Assembly (NCBI RefSeq): GCF_003123685.1
Contig: NZ_QCYJ01000130.1
Location: 547,719 to 611,718 of the forward strand
From: Nocardia aurea
GTDB taxonomy: Bacteria > Actinomycetota > Actinomycetes > Mycobacteriales > Mycobacteriaceae
DNA: 64,000 nucleotides
Direction: 5' to 3'
Below are positions 16,194 through 25,114 of the stretch, in pieces. The notes beneath the pieces were generated by a model that had not been told where the DNA came from, did no database searches, and was given only the letters and a program-made list of their open reading frames with translations. The position numbers and the translations under genes were made by a program. Position 1 is the first letter of the stretch, and each line of letters begins with the position of its first letter.

Positions 16194-16655
16194 TCACCCA
16201 CAGACCACCCACCTGTCGCCCGCCCGGAGGAAGTTCCAGGTCTCGGTGCTCACTCGGCCGTCGACCCGCACGGTGACGGCGGCCTTGCCCCGGTCACCGT
16301 TGACGCGCTGCTCCGCGACTTTCGGTATCTCGATCGAACTTCCGGATGATCCGCCCCCGGCGAACTGTCCTGCCAACGGCGACTTGCCCTCGTCGAATCC
16401 GTCGCACGCGACACCGGGCGGCGGCACCGCATCGGTCGCGTTGCGGGCGCTCGCGTAGTTCTGCGCGGCCGCCGCGATCCGGTCGGCCTCTGTGACATTT
16501 TTCTCAGCGGGCGAGAACACCCCGCCCGCCACGATCGCGACCAGCACGATCGCCGCGAAGACGGCGGCCGCGATGAACGGCGCCATCGTGCGTTTGTCGG
16601 TCTGGTCGACCACGATCGCTTCGTCGTCCTCGGGGGCGGGGCGCTGCTCGGTCAT
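16194..16655 (-). CDS. Single-pass membrane protein, NTF2-like tail, unknown function
   Basis: A 153-residue protein with an acidic cytosolic N-terminus (about 1-22), one hydrophobic helix at 25-47 (MAPFIAAAVFAAIVLVAIVAGG) and an exported domain ending in WNFLRAGDRWVVCG. The C-terminal strand pattern with paired cysteines (VACDGF and WVVCG) resembles the small NTF2-like domains common on secreted mycobacterial proteins, and the tail of the large protein at 44340-47771. It has a GAGGG ribosome-binding site. The specific role is unknown. It is transcribed toward the SAM-IV operon but from its own promoter. Confidence 0.65.
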   Translation of the reverse strand: MTEQRPAPEDDEAIVVDQTDKRTMAPFIAAAVFAAIVLVAIVAGGVFSPAEKNVTEADRIAAAAQNYASARNATDAVPPPGVACDGFDEGKSPLAGQFAGGGSSGSSIEIPKVAEQRVNGDRGKAAVTVRVDGRVSTETWNFLRAGDRWVVCG

Positions 16656-16862
16656 CCCTCGATGATCCCTGGTCGGCGCGGGAATCGGACGTCCACCCCC
16701 GCCGCGCCCGCCCGGTCCGGAGGCGTGCCGCGCCGAAACGGCGTCGGTAGGCTGGTGTCACGGGTCGTTCACGGTCGCCCTGAGGTACGGCATCCATCCA
16801 GTTCACGACACCCTGATAGGTCGTATGACATGCCACCGATAGAATCGCGGGACTGCGGCCTG

Positions 16863-16882
16863 CTGTCATAGCCATATGACAG
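16863..16882. promoter_or_regulatory. Inverted repeat CTGTCATA-N4-TATGACAG
   Basis: Perfect 8-bp arms with a GCCA spacer, dyad-symmetric like a dimeric repressor site. A further TATGACA occurs about 40 bp upstream. The regulator is not identifiable. It could control fprA (start 17030), 148 bp downstream, or the divergent gene at 16655. Confidence 0.5.
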
Positions 16883-16968
16883 CTCACCGTCGTAGCGACC
16901 TGGGCAACGTGCGGGCACGTGCCGGCAGCACCAGCGTCACGCATCGTGAGGTGCGACCGAACGACGCG

Positions 16969-16987
16969 TGAACTTAGCCTAAGCTAA
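16969..16987 (+). promoter_or_regulatory. Candidate IdeR/DtxR iron box
   Basis: The central nine bases TTAGCCTAA match the core of the DtxR consensus exactly, and the right flank GCTAA matches four of five. The left flank matches two of five, giving 15 of 19 overall by eye. An internal CTTAGC/GCTAAG inverted repeat is present. It lies about 45 bp before the fprA start, where bound iron regulator would overlap a promoter. Confidence 0.45.
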
Positions 16988-17029
16988 GACCAACGCCATT
17001 AATTTCGAACATAAGGGTGCGCGGAAGAG

Positions 17030-18442
17030 ATGACCGAACAGAGTGCAGCAGCGAGCGGTGATGCTCAGGCGGCCCGTCCGCTCCGCATCGCCATTGTCGG
17101 CGCGGGACCGGCGGGCATCTATGCCGCCGACGCGTTGATGAAGTCCGACGCCGACGTCAGCATCGACCTCTACGAGCGCATGCCGGCGCCGTTCGGGCTG
17201 ATCCGCTACGGCGTCGCGCCCGACCACCCGCGCATCAAAGGCATCATCACCGCCCTGCACAAGGTGCTCGACAAAGAACAGGTCCGCCTGCTCGGCAATA
17301 TCGACTACGGCACCGACATCACCCTGGACGACCTGCGCCGTTTCTACGACGCGGTGATCTTCTCGACCGGCGCCAACGCCGACCGCGCACTCGACATCCC
17401 CGGCATCGATCTCGACGGCTCCTTCGGCGCCGCCGACTTCGTCTCCTGGTACGACGGCCACCCCGACGTGCCGCGCACCTGGCCGCTGGACGCGGAGAAG
17501 GTCGCGGTCCTCGGCGTCGGCAACGTCGCGCTCGACGTGGCGCGCGTGCTCGCCAAGACCGGTGACGAACTGCTGCCGACCGAGATCCCGCCGAACGTCT
17601 ACGAGGGCCTCAAGGGCAACAAGGCGCTCGAGGTGCACGTCTTCGGTCGCCGCGGCCCGGCCCAGGCCAAGTTCACCCCGCTGGAACTGCGTGAACTCGA
17701 CCACTCGCCGACCATCGAGGTCATCGTCGCCCCCGAGGACATCGACTACGACGAAGGCTCCGAAGCCGCGCGTCGCCATTCCAAGCAGGTCGACATGGTC
17801 GCCAACACCCTCGAGCAGTGGGCCATCCGCGACCAGGGCAACCGCCCGCACAAGCTGTTCCTGCACTTCTTCGAATCTCCCGCCGAGATCGTCGGCGACG
17901 CCGACGGCAAGGTGATCGGTCTGCGCACCGAACGCACCGAACTCGACGGCACCGGCAACGTCAAGGGCACCGGGGTCATCAAGGACTGGGACATCCAGGC
18001 CGTGTACCGGGCGGTCGGCTACCTGTCGCAGAACATCACCAACCTGCCCTTCGACGACCAGGCGGGCACCGTGCCCAACGAGGCCGGACGCGTACTGGCC
18101 GACGAGGACGCCGACGGCAAGGCGCGTTTCATGCCGGCGACCTACGTCACCGGCTGGATCAAGCGCGGCCCGGTCGGCCTGATCGGCCACACCAAGGGCG
18201 ACGCCAACGAGACCGTGGCCTGCCTGCTCGACGACGCCGACGCCTTCGTCTCGGCCCCCGAGCCCGAACTCGACGCCGTGACCGCTTTCCTCGAGGCCAA
18301 GGGCGTGCCGTTCACCACCTGGCAGGGCTGGTACCGCCTCGACGCCCACGAACGCGCACTCGGCGAGCCCGAAGGCCGCGAGCGGGTCAAGGTCGTCGAG
18401 CGCGAGGACATGCTGCGCGCGAGCGAACCGCACAAGGTCTAG
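17030..18442 (+). CDS. fprA: NADPH-ferredoxin reductase FprA
   Basis: A 470-residue adrenodoxin-reductase-type flavoprotein passing electrons from NADPH to ferredoxins, and so to P450s and other iron-sulfur enzymes. FAD binds at IAIVGAGPAGIYAAD (GxGxxG, residues 24-29) and NADPH at VAVLGVGNVALDVARVL (about 161-177). ERMPAPFGLIRYGVAPDHP and the late ATYVTGWIKRGPVGLIGHTK, which closes the FAD site, are family hallmarks. It is complete. The upstream DNA carries a possible iron box, which would fit with supplying electrons to iron proteins. No ferredoxin is adjacent. Confidence 0.93.
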   Translation: MTEQSAAASGDAQAARPLRIAIVGAGPAGIYAADALMKSDADVSIDLYERMPAPFGLIRYGVAPDHPRIKGIITALHKVLDKEQVRLLGNIDYGTDITLDDLRRFYDAVIFSTGANADRALDIPGIDLDGSFGAADFVSWYDGHPDVPRTWPLDAEKVAVLGVGNVALDVARVLAKTGDELLPTEIPPNVYEGLKGNKALEVHVFGRRGPAQAKFTPLELRELDHSPTIEVIVAPEDIDYDEGSEAARRHSKQVDMVANTLEQWAIRDQGNRPHKLFLHFFESPAEIVGDADGKVIGLRTERTELDGTGNVKGTGVIKDWDIQAVYRAVGYLSQNITNLPFDDQAGTVPNEAGRVLADEDADGKARFMPATYVTGWIKRGPVGLIGHTKGDANETVACLLDDADAFVSAPEPELDAVTAFLEAKGVPFTTWQGWYRLDAHERALGEPEGRERVKVVEREDMLRASEPHKV

Positions 18443-18522
18443 AACCCGCGAAACAGCGACGGTCGGCCGATTCGGCGACCGTCGCCACAGCGGAAACTCG
18501 ACGACTGAGGCATTCTGTACAA

Positions 18523-19386
18523 GTGTTCGATGCCCATGTCCACATCTTCGACCCGCGGTTCCCGCTGGCCGAGAACGACGGCTACCTGCCCGACCCCTTC
18601 ACCATCGCCGACTACCGAAAGCGTATGTCGCGCTTCGACATACGTGGAGGCGCGGTAGTCAGCGGTTCGTTCCAAGGCACCGATCAGAGCTACCTGAAGG
18701 CAGCACTATCGGAGTTGGGCGAAGGCTGGGTCGGCGTGACCGCGCTCGACCTCGAAGCGACCGACGAGGAGATCGTCGACCTGGATCGCGCCGGGGTGCG
18801 AGCGCTGCGCTTCAACGTCAAACGCGCCGCCGCCGACATCACCGCCATGACCTTGCAGGCGCTGCGCGCCCACGACCTGGTCGGCTGGCACGTCGAGGTC
18901 TACATCGACGGCAAGATGCTGACCTCGCTGCAACCGGTGATCTCCAAACTTCCCGCCTTCTCCATCGACCACCTCGGTATGTCCGACGAGGGCCTGCCCT
19001 ACCTGCTCGACCTGGTCGATCGCGGGGCTCGCGTCAAGGCGACCGGTTTCGGCCGCGTCTCCATGAACGTCGCCAACACCCTGCGCCGCATCCACGCCGT
19101 CAACCCCGAAGCACTCATGTTCGGCACCGACCTGCCCGGCACCCGCGCGGGCCGCCCCTTCCGGGATTCCGACGTCGACCTCATCTGCGACGTCGTCGGC
19201 ACCGACATGTTCGCCGTCCTCGAGGACAACGCCCGCCGCTTCTACCGCCTGCCCCTCCACCGCCAGGCCGCCCCCACCCCCACCGCCCCCTTCCACAAAC
19301 CCGAACACCCCACCCTCCCCATCCGCCGCGACGACCTCCCCAAACCCTCCGACGACACCATCCCCTTCCCCGCCATCGAAAGGTGA
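18523..19386 (+). CDS. Amidohydrolase-family (TIM-barrel) metal-dependent hydrolase
   Basis: A 287-residue Amidohydro_2-type protein. Its first strand carries DAHVHIFDPRFPL (the HxH zinc pair), followed by segments matching later barrel strands: VEVYIDG, FSIDHLGMSD and MFGTDLPGTRAG, with the last aspartate in the metal-binding place. Relatives include dicarboxylic lactonases and aminocarboxymuconate decarboxylase-like enzymes. The C-terminus (after about 240) is Pro-rich and looks disordered. GTG 18523 was chosen because homologues start at the FDAHVH strand. It is 80 bp after fprA and may be cotranscribed. Confidence 0.78.
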   Translation: MFDAHVHIFDPRFPLAENDGYLPDPFTIADYRKRMSRFDIRGGAVVSGSFQGTDQSYLKAALSELGEGWVGVTALDLEATDEEIVDLDRAGVRALRFNVKRAAADITAMTLQALRAHDLVGWHVEVYIDGKMLTSLQPVISKLPAFSIDHLGMSDEGLPYLLDLVDRGARVKATGFGRVSMNVANTLRRIHAVNPEALMFGTDLPGTRAGRPFRDSDVDLICDVVGTDMFAVLEDNARRFYRLPLHRQAAPTPTAPFHKPEHPTLPIRRDDLPKPSDDTIPFPAIER

Positions 19387-19396
19387 GTCGGGCCGG

Positions 19397-19879
19397 CTAC
19401 GCGATGAAGGCGCCGAGGAACCAGGTGGCGGTGGCGAGCAGGGCGCCGAGGAGTTCGATCAGCATGGACAGGCCGACGCCCTTGAGCGCGTGTTTGGTCG
19501 ACTGCCAGGCCGGTCGGTTGTCGCCGAGGCGTTGCAGTTCCGAGAGGTAGACGCCGAGAACGAATCCCACGATCAAGCCGACGAAGGGGATGACGAAGAA
19601 GCCGACGATGCCGAGAACGGCGCCGAGGAACAGGGCGCGGTTGGAGACACCCGCGTCCTTCATCTTTCGACCGGGCCACGTGTATTTGACGATCGCGGAC
19701 ACCACCAGGAAAACCGCGCTGACAGCGAAGATCGACCACGCGGTCGCCCCGCCCGTCAGGAACGCCCACACCCCGATCGCGCCGAAGATCAGAATCGCCC
19801 CCGGCAGGATCGGGACGATGATCCCGACCAGTCCGACCAGAATGACCAGGCCGACGACGACCTCTCCCCACACGCTCAC
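19397..19879 (-). CDS. DUF456 membrane protein
   Basis: A 160-residue protein with about five hydrophobic segments (5-22, 25-45, 48-66, 85-110, 135-158). GxxLPGxILIFGAIGVWAF and the central GLIVGFVLGVYLSEL are typical of DUF456 small membrane proteins. Function is unknown in the family. GTG 19879 has GGAGG about 8 nt upstream. It is convergent with the amidohydrolase, 10 bp between stops. Confidence 0.8.
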   Translation of the reverse strand: MSVWGEVVVGLVILVGLVGIIVPILPGAILIFGAIGVWAFLTGGATAWSIFAVSAVFLVVSAIVKYTWPGRKMKDAGVSNRALFLGAVLGIVGFFVIPFVGLIVGFVLGVYLSELQRLGDNRPAWQSTKHALKGVGLSMLIELLGALLATATWFLGAFIA

Positions 19880-19970
19880 CGCTGATCCCTCCGACTCCAG
19901 CGCCCAGTCACGCTGCCAGGATTCTCGCCTACGCGCACGCGGTCCGCACAGCGGAGGTTCCGGCGGGTGG

Positions 19971-20624
19971 TCACCCGTGCTCGGACTCGTCCGGCTTGCC
20001 GCTTCGAGGTCGCGGCACTCCAGCCAAGCGGTAGGCGGCGATGAGGAAGGCGGTTTGGGCGGCAGTATTGCACAGTTGTTCCGTCCACTGCAGGGCGACG
20101 GTCTGGTCGGGGCGGGCGCCGAGGGGGCCGAGGACGAAGAACGCCAGGAGTTGGGCGGCGATCAGGGCGGCGGATAGATTGTCGCCGCGGCGGCGGGCCA
20201 GGCGGATGAGGTGGATGCCGGTGAGGGTGGCGAAGACGGTGGTGCTCACCAGCATCGGGAGGGTGTCGGCGGCGAGTATCGCGGCGACGGCGCAGACGGC
20301 GATGAGCGCGACGGTCGGGATGATGAACCCGCGCGAGAGCCGACCGGTCGCGGCGCGTCTCAATTCCGCGTACAGCAGGGCGAATCCGAGGGTCAGGAGC
20401 GGAAACAGCATGCCGCGCAACCACGGCAGGTCGGGGCCGCCCGCCGCCACGACGAGTTTCGCTGTGGCCTTGGCGAATCCGCCCGTGCCGATCAGGGCCG
20501 CGGCGAGTACGACCCCTCCGCTTCCGGTGAGGCGGCGCAAGAACAGGACTCCGCAGGTCGTCAGGAATACGGGTGCGAAATCCTCGACGGCGAGCGCGAG
20601 GGGATAGTCCGCGGGAGCGCTCAT
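19971..20624 (-). CDS. Multi-pass membrane protein of unknown function
   Basis: A 217-residue protein with about six to seven hydrophobic helices separated by short loops and a charged C-terminal tail (RPRSGKPDESEHG). I do not recognise a named family. The pattern of helices with small residues and few charged ones inside resembles small integral membrane proteins of actinobacteria near DUF456 genes. It may be cotranscribed with the DUF456 gene 91 bp downstream. Confidence 0.6.
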   Translation of the reverse strand: MSAPADYPLALAVEDFAPVFLTTCGVLFLRRLTGSGGVVLAAALIGTGGFAKATAKLVVAAGGPDLPWLRGMLFPLLTLGFALLYAELRRAATGRLSRGFIIPTVALIAVCAVAAILAADTLPMLVSTTVFATLTGIHLIRLARRRGDNLSAALIAAQLLAFFVLGPLGARPDQTVALQWTEQLCNTAAQTAFLIAAYRLAGVPRPRSGKPDESEHG

Positions 20625-20890
20625 CGGTCGCGCGGTATCCGTGAGTCGCGATCAGCGATGCGGGGGTTTCGTGGATTGAAACGTCGTTTCCACATGGGGG
20701 GATTGTGTCCGGGGTTCGATGATCTGTCCAGTTTCGGCCCGGGAGTCCGCCCGACGAATTCGTTGTGAGCAAAACGCCCGGGAATCGCCGCGCCGAACGG
20801 GTATCACCAGCACTGATGCGGGTGTCGTTGCCCGGCGATAACGTTGTAGGGGCGTCTTTTTCGGCGCTCCGCGCGAGGAGGGTGTAGGAG

Positions 20891-23800
20891 ATGCTCGTCA
20901 TCAACGCCGCACGAAACGGCGTCCGGCCCACCGAGAAGCGGATCGCCGGATGGCTGGGGAAGTGGACCGACGAATATCGGGTCGCCGGAATCGTGATCGC
21001 CGGGTGCTACGTCCCCGAGCGTGGCAACCCGCGCGCGGGCCGCGAGATCGACCTCGTGGTGATCACACCGCACGTCTGCGTCGCCGTCGACGTGGTGAAC
21101 ATCCTGCCCCGAGCGGGCGGCGAACTGTCGTGTTCGGCCGACGGGCGTTGGAGTCTGTCCGGCGTCCCCGACGATCCGGTGCGGGTACGTCCCGGCGATG
21201 TGAATCCGATCAACGAGGTCAGCGATGCCTTCTTCGACCTGAAAGCGTGCGCGGACCGGGTCGGGTTCGACGCGTTCGTCGCGGGACTGGTACTGGTGGC
21301 CGGGCACGCGCGGTTCCCGATCACCGTCGAATGGCACGGGCCCCCGCCGCACGGGTGCGATGTCGAAGCAGCGGGGCTCTCCGCGCTGCGGCGGTACTTC
21401 CGCAAATCCGCGGCGCGCCGAGAGGTGTCGTGGGACGCCGAACGGGTGCACGCGTTCCTCGGCGCGCTCGGCTACGCGGACCGGGTGACTGTGGAGCAGT
21501 TGGTAGCCGAAGGGTTTCCCACCGGACCCGCTCGGTCGACGGACGGGCCTGTATCGGGTGCGAGTGCGCCGTCGGATGTTCGGCGTTCCAGCAGACCCAG
21601 GGGCGCGGGCACCACCGACCCCTCCGTGGGACAAGCGCCCGCTGCCCGATCCGGACCCGGCCGTCCTCCGGTCACACCTCGGGACCCGGCCACCGCGCCG
21701 CCGCCCGCAAGCGGTGCTCCGGCAGCGGGAGGTCCGGGATCGGGCGGCCCGGCGCTGCCCGGAACAGACCCCGGCCGTCCCAAACCCTCGGCGGCGGGAC
21801 GCCCGCCCGCCAGCGGTGGTCCCGGAACGGGCGGACCGGGGCGGCCCGGGGGCGACCCCGGCCGTCCCACACCCTCGGCAGGGGGACCCCCATCCGCCAG
21901 CGGTGGTCCCGGAACGAGCGGACCCGGATCAGGCGGACCGGCGTGGCCCGGGGGTGACCCCGGGCGTCCGACACCCTCGGCGGCGGGACCGCCACCCGCA
22001 CGGAATCCCGATGCCCCGAAGGCCGACCCTCGCCAGCCCGCACCGCACCGATCGGTCCCGTCGATACCCGCGCGCGCTTTCGGACCGCCGATACCGTCGG
22101 GTCCACCTGCCGCCCCGCCGCTCCCACATCCGGGACCGGGACCGGGACACAATCCCACGGCCGCCCCCGCTCCCGGCGGCTATTCAACTCCGCCGACTGC
22201 CCGCCCTCCCGGGCCGCCGCCTGGTAGCCCCAACGCACCACAACGAGGCAGCACGGCCACACCACCCGGCCTTCCCGCCGTGCCCCCACCCGGCGCGGCC
22301 ACCGAGTCGGGTGGCCCCACCGCGCCACCATCGGCACCCTCGCTCGCGCCACAACCACGCGGTACCGCTGCACCTCCAAGGGGCGGTCCCACCGTGCCAC
22401 CACCACCGGCGCCCCCTTCCGCGAATTCACCGGGCAGCCTTTCGGTGTCGCCCGGCAGCACCACCGCGCCTTCGCCGGGACGCCCTTCCGCACCTGCCGC
22501 CGGCGGTTCCTCCGCGCCCCACTCCAGTGGTCCCGCCGCACTTCCACCCGGTAGTTCTCCTACTGCGCCTCCTCCTACGCGGCCGACGCGTCCTTCGACG
22601 CCACCGGTGTTCGCGAAACCTCCTGCCGCACCACAGCAAGCGCAACCACCGGCCACACCGTCGACGCACCCGCAGGCACCTCCGACGCACGGAAAACCGC
22701 CGTCGGGCCCGATATCCGTTGAGGCAGCGCCCGCACGACAACAGCCGACCGACCCCCCGGCGCCACCGCGAGGTACCACCGCGTCGGGATATGAGAATCC
22801 GCCCGCCGGATCGAGGGCGGGTGATCCGGCTACGGCACAGCCTGCCGACCCTTCGGCCACGGCGTCGTCGCCGGGAATTCCCCCCGATCGCGTACGCGAG
22901 AATCGGCCCACCGGAAGGATATTCGTCGGTCCGCCGACAACTTCGTCGCCGCCGGCGCAACCGGGTCCGCCGCCGAGTTCGGCGCAGCAGAACCCACCCG
23001 ATGGACCGGTATCGACAGGTTCGGTTGCCGAACAACCAGCTTCCGCGACGTCGTCATCGCCGCCGCACACCTCAGCGGCACAGGAAACGCCGATTTCGAC
23101 GCCCTCTGTTGCCCCAGCGTCGATTCCACCGCTGTATCCCCCGGACACTCCAGCTCAGGAATACGAGAACGTGCCTGCCGGATCGAGACGAGCCGAACCA
23201 TCCACCGTCGGGCAATCGCCCACCTCACCGGCGGATGGTGACAGCCCGGCCTCGGAACACGGAAGCCTGCCGACCGACCCGGAGAAGGCAGCCGCATCTA
23301 CGGCATCACCGATCCCGTCGACGGCACCACCGCACCGGATACCCGACGGCCCCGAGTACGGAACCCCGCCCGACGGTCCCGAGCGCGTGGGACCACCGAC
23401 CGGATCACCGTCACCCACGCCCTCCGGCACGGCACCGCCGCCGACGTCCCTCGCCCCGGAGAACGAAACCCCAGCATCAGCGGGTTCATCCACCGGACCG
23501 GCGCAGCACACAGGGCCCGACGCACCCGCGAACCCCCGACGTGGACTGCTGAAGTCACGTCCTCTGGTCTCACCGGCGACCATCGACCGCCTCTCCGACA
23601 CCGGCCCGAGAAAGGAGCGCCCCGCCGATCCGCCGCGCAATACCGTTGCCCCGCCACGCGATACCGCGACGCGGTCCAGCCGACGCCGGGGCATCGTGGT
23701 GCTCGGCGGGGCCGCCGCGATCGCGGTCCTCGGCGGTGTCATCTGGGCGTTCGCGCAGGGCGGTTCGGATTCCACGGACCCGCCGCCGACCGGCGACCAG

Positions 23801-23944
23801 GTCACCCCGTCGACAACCGCCGAACAGCCCGCGCCCCCGCCGTCCACGGTGCAACCGCCGCCACCACCGCCGCCCACCCAACGGCCGACCACACCACCGC
23901 GCACGACACCGCGCGGCTGTTTCCCCTTCCAACCCGACTGCTGA
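20891..23944 (+). CDS. NERD-like domain fused to giant Pro-rich region and a membrane anchor
   Basis: This 1017-residue protein has three parts. Residues 1-215 resemble the nuclease-related (NERD) fold, with EKRIAGWLGKW then REIDLVVITPHVCVAVDVV. The acidic Asp54 of EID is present, but the usual ExK (about 67-69) reads DVV, so the catalytic lysine is missing. Residues about 215-925 are Pro/Ser/Gly-rich and surely disordered, including three 29-residue repeats. One membrane helix follows at about 935-957, then a short Pro/Thr-rich tail with a final FPFQPDC. The start has GTAGGAG just upstream, and GATAAC (20837-20842) is a possible -10. No partner gene is coupled. Role unknown; see findings. 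Confidence 0.8.
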   Translation: MLVINAARNGVRPTEKRIAGWLGKWTDEYRVAGIVIAGCYVPERGNPRAGREIDLVVITPHVCVAVDVVNILPRAGGELSCSADGRWSLSGVPDDPVRVRPGDVNPINEVSDAFFDLKACADRVGFDAFVAGLVLVAGHARFPITVEWHGPPPHGCDVEAAGLSALRRYFRKSAARREVSWDAERVHAFLGALGYADRVTVEQLVAEGFPTGPARSTDGPVSGASAPSDVRRSSRPRGAGTTDPSVGQAPAARSGPGRPPVTPRDPATAPPPASGAPAAGGPGSGGPALPGTDPGRPKPSAAGRPPASGGPGTGGPGRPGGDPGRPTPSAGGPPSASGGPGTSGPGSGGPAWPGGDPGRPTPSAAGPPPARNPDAPKADPRQPAPHRSVPSIPARAFGPPIPSGPPAAPPLPHPGPGPGHNPTAAPAPGGYSTPPTARPPGPPPGSPNAPQRGSTATPPGLPAVPPPGAATESGGPTAPPSAPSLAPQPRGTAAPPRGGPTVPPPPAPPSANSPGSLSVSPGSTTAPSPGRPSAPAAGGSSAPHSSGPAALPPGSSPTAPPPTRPTRPSTPPVFAKPPAAPQQAQPPATPSTHPQAPPTHGKPPSGPISVEAAPARQQPTDPPAPPRGTTASGYENPPAGSRAGDPATAQPADPSATASSPGIPPDRVRENRPTGRIFVGPPTTSSPPAQPGPPPSSAQQNPPDGPVSTGSVAEQPASATSSSPPHTSAAQETPISTPSVAPASIPPLYPPDTPAQEYENVPAGSRRAEPSTVGQSPTSPADGDSPASEHGSLPTDPEKAAASTASPIPSTAPPHRIPDGPEYGTPPDGPERVGPPTGSPSPTPSGTAPPPTSLAPENETPASAGSSTGPAQHTGPDAPANPRRGLLKSRPLVSPATIDRLSDTGPRKERPADPPRNTVAPPRDTATRSSRRRGIVVLGGAAAIAVLGGVIWAFAQGGSDSTDPPPTGDQVTPSTTAEQPAPPPSTVQPPPPPPPTQRPTTPPRTTPRGCFPFQPDC
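21728..22003 (+). repeat. Three 87-bp coding repeats in the Pro-rich protein
   Basis: Consecutive units encode GGPGSGGPALPGTDPGRPKP and two variants with GGDPGRPTPSA, each 29 residues; the third carries a 5-residue insertion. Units begin near 21728, 21815 and 21902. In-frame tandem duplication is the likely origin. Confidence 0.7.
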
Positions 23945-24079
23945 CGGCCCCGGGGAGGACCTTCGTATCACCGGCGAATCCGGTCGGCATCGGGTCCGCG
24001 TGTACACACCGGTTCTTCGTGGACCCGGGTGATGATCGAGCCAGGAACGATCTCGCCCGGCGATCAAGGAGGACGACGC

Positions 24080-25111
24080 GTGCCCTCGATCCATACCGCT
24101 TCGCTGCTGGCAGGCGAAGAGATCCACCGCAGTGAACTCGGCTCGTTGACCAGGCTGACCGTCGACAGTTTTCCGATACTGAGCGGGCTGTCGATCAAAC
24201 GTCTCACGCTGGCTCCCGGCGCGATCCGCGAACCGCACTGGCACGCGAACTGCACCGAACTCACCTACTGCACCGAGGGGCGGGCGTTGGTTTCGGTGCT
24301 CGACAGCGGGGGGAGGTTCTCGTCGTTCCTGGTGGGTCCAGGGGAGATGTTCCATATCGACTCCGGCGCGTTGCATCACGTGGAGAACATCGGCGATACG
24401 GACGCGGAATTCATTCTGGCGTTTCGCCACGAGCGCCCGGAGGATTTCGGGTTGAGTGCCTCGCTCGGCGCGATGACCGATTCGGTGCTCGGCAACACCT
24501 ACGACCTGGCCGCCTCGGATTTCGCGAAGATCCGGCGGAGTACGACGGCGAAACTGCTCGTCCGGCGCGAGGGCGAGCCGGAGATACCGTCCTGCGCCCA
24601 TTTCGGCGACCCGCATCATTTCGCGATCGAGGCGATGGCGGCCCCGGTGGATTCACCGGTCGGGTCCGCGCGGACCGCCCGCGAGCAATTCTGGCCGGCG
24701 CTGCACGATATCTCGATGTATTCGCTGCGCATCAGGGAAGACGGTATGCGCGAACCGCATTGGCATCCGGTCACCGCGGAGATGGGATACGTGCACCGGG
24801 GTTCGGCGCGGATGACGATCATGGATCCGGACGGGACGCTGGACACCTACGTCGTGAACGAGGGCGAGGTGTATTTCGTGCCACGCGCCTACCCGCACCA
24901 TATCGAGGTCATCGACGCGCCGCGCGTGCACCTGCTGATCTTCTTCGATCAGCCGACACCGGCCGATATCGGCTACCGCGCCTCGATGAGCGCCTATTCC
25001 CGCGGCGTTCTCGCCGCGACATTCGGCGTCGCCATCGACGCGCTCCCCGAACTGCCGTTCACCCCCGCCGATCCGCTCATCGTGACCAGGAACAATCCCC
25101 TCGTGCCGTAA
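24080..25111 (+). CDS. Bicupin, oxalate-decarboxylase-like
   Basis: A 343-residue protein with two cupin barrels. Each carries the metal motif: REPHWHANCTELTYCTEG (about 54-71) plus a histidine in HIDSGALHHVEN, and MREPHWHPVTAEMGYVHRG plus YFVPRAYPHHIE in the second. Such Mn-binding bicupins include oxalate decarboxylases and oxidases, but identity of the substrate needs testing. GTG 24080 was chosen because AAGGAGG (24066-24072) lies 7 nt upstream; an earlier in-frame ATG has no such site. It has its own transcript after the Pro-rich protein. Confidence 0.85.
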   Translation: MPSIHTASLLAGEEIHRSELGSLTRLTVDSFPILSGLSIKRLTLAPGAIREPHWHANCTELTYCTEGRALVSVLDSGGRFSSFLVGPGEMFHIDSGALHHVENIGDTDAEFILAFRHERPEDFGLSASLGAMTDSVLGNTYDLAASDFAKIRRSTTAKLLVRREGEPEIPSCAHFGDPHHFAIEAMAAPVDSPVGSARTAREQFWPALHDISMYSLRIREDGMREPHWHPVTAEMGYVHRGSARMTIMDPDGTLDTYVVNEGEVYFVPRAYPHHIEVIDAPRVHLLIFFDQPTPADIGYRASMSAYSRGVLAATFGVAIDALPELPFTPADPLIVTRNNPLVP

Positions 25112-25114
25112 CCG

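Larger units (their letters stand above)
16656..17029. other. 374-bp gene-free control region upstream of fprA
   Basis: No credible gene is present. The right half is unusually AT-rich for this genome and holds a TAGAAT -10-like hexamer (16840-16845), three copies of TATGACA/TGTCATA (one near 16824, two forming an inverted repeat at 16863-16882) and an IdeR/DtxR-like box at 16969-16987. Confidence 0.5.

Noticed and set aside
16979..18433. 484-codon minus-strand open frame over fprA
   Set aside because: Antisense to fprA, no recognisable domain, and typical of third-position GC bias.
21558..23552. Long plus-strand Arg/Pro-rich frame inside the NERD-like gene, and the minus-strand frames at 21672-23904
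   Set aside because: Composition follows from reading the Pro-rich region in other frames; no start signal or motif.
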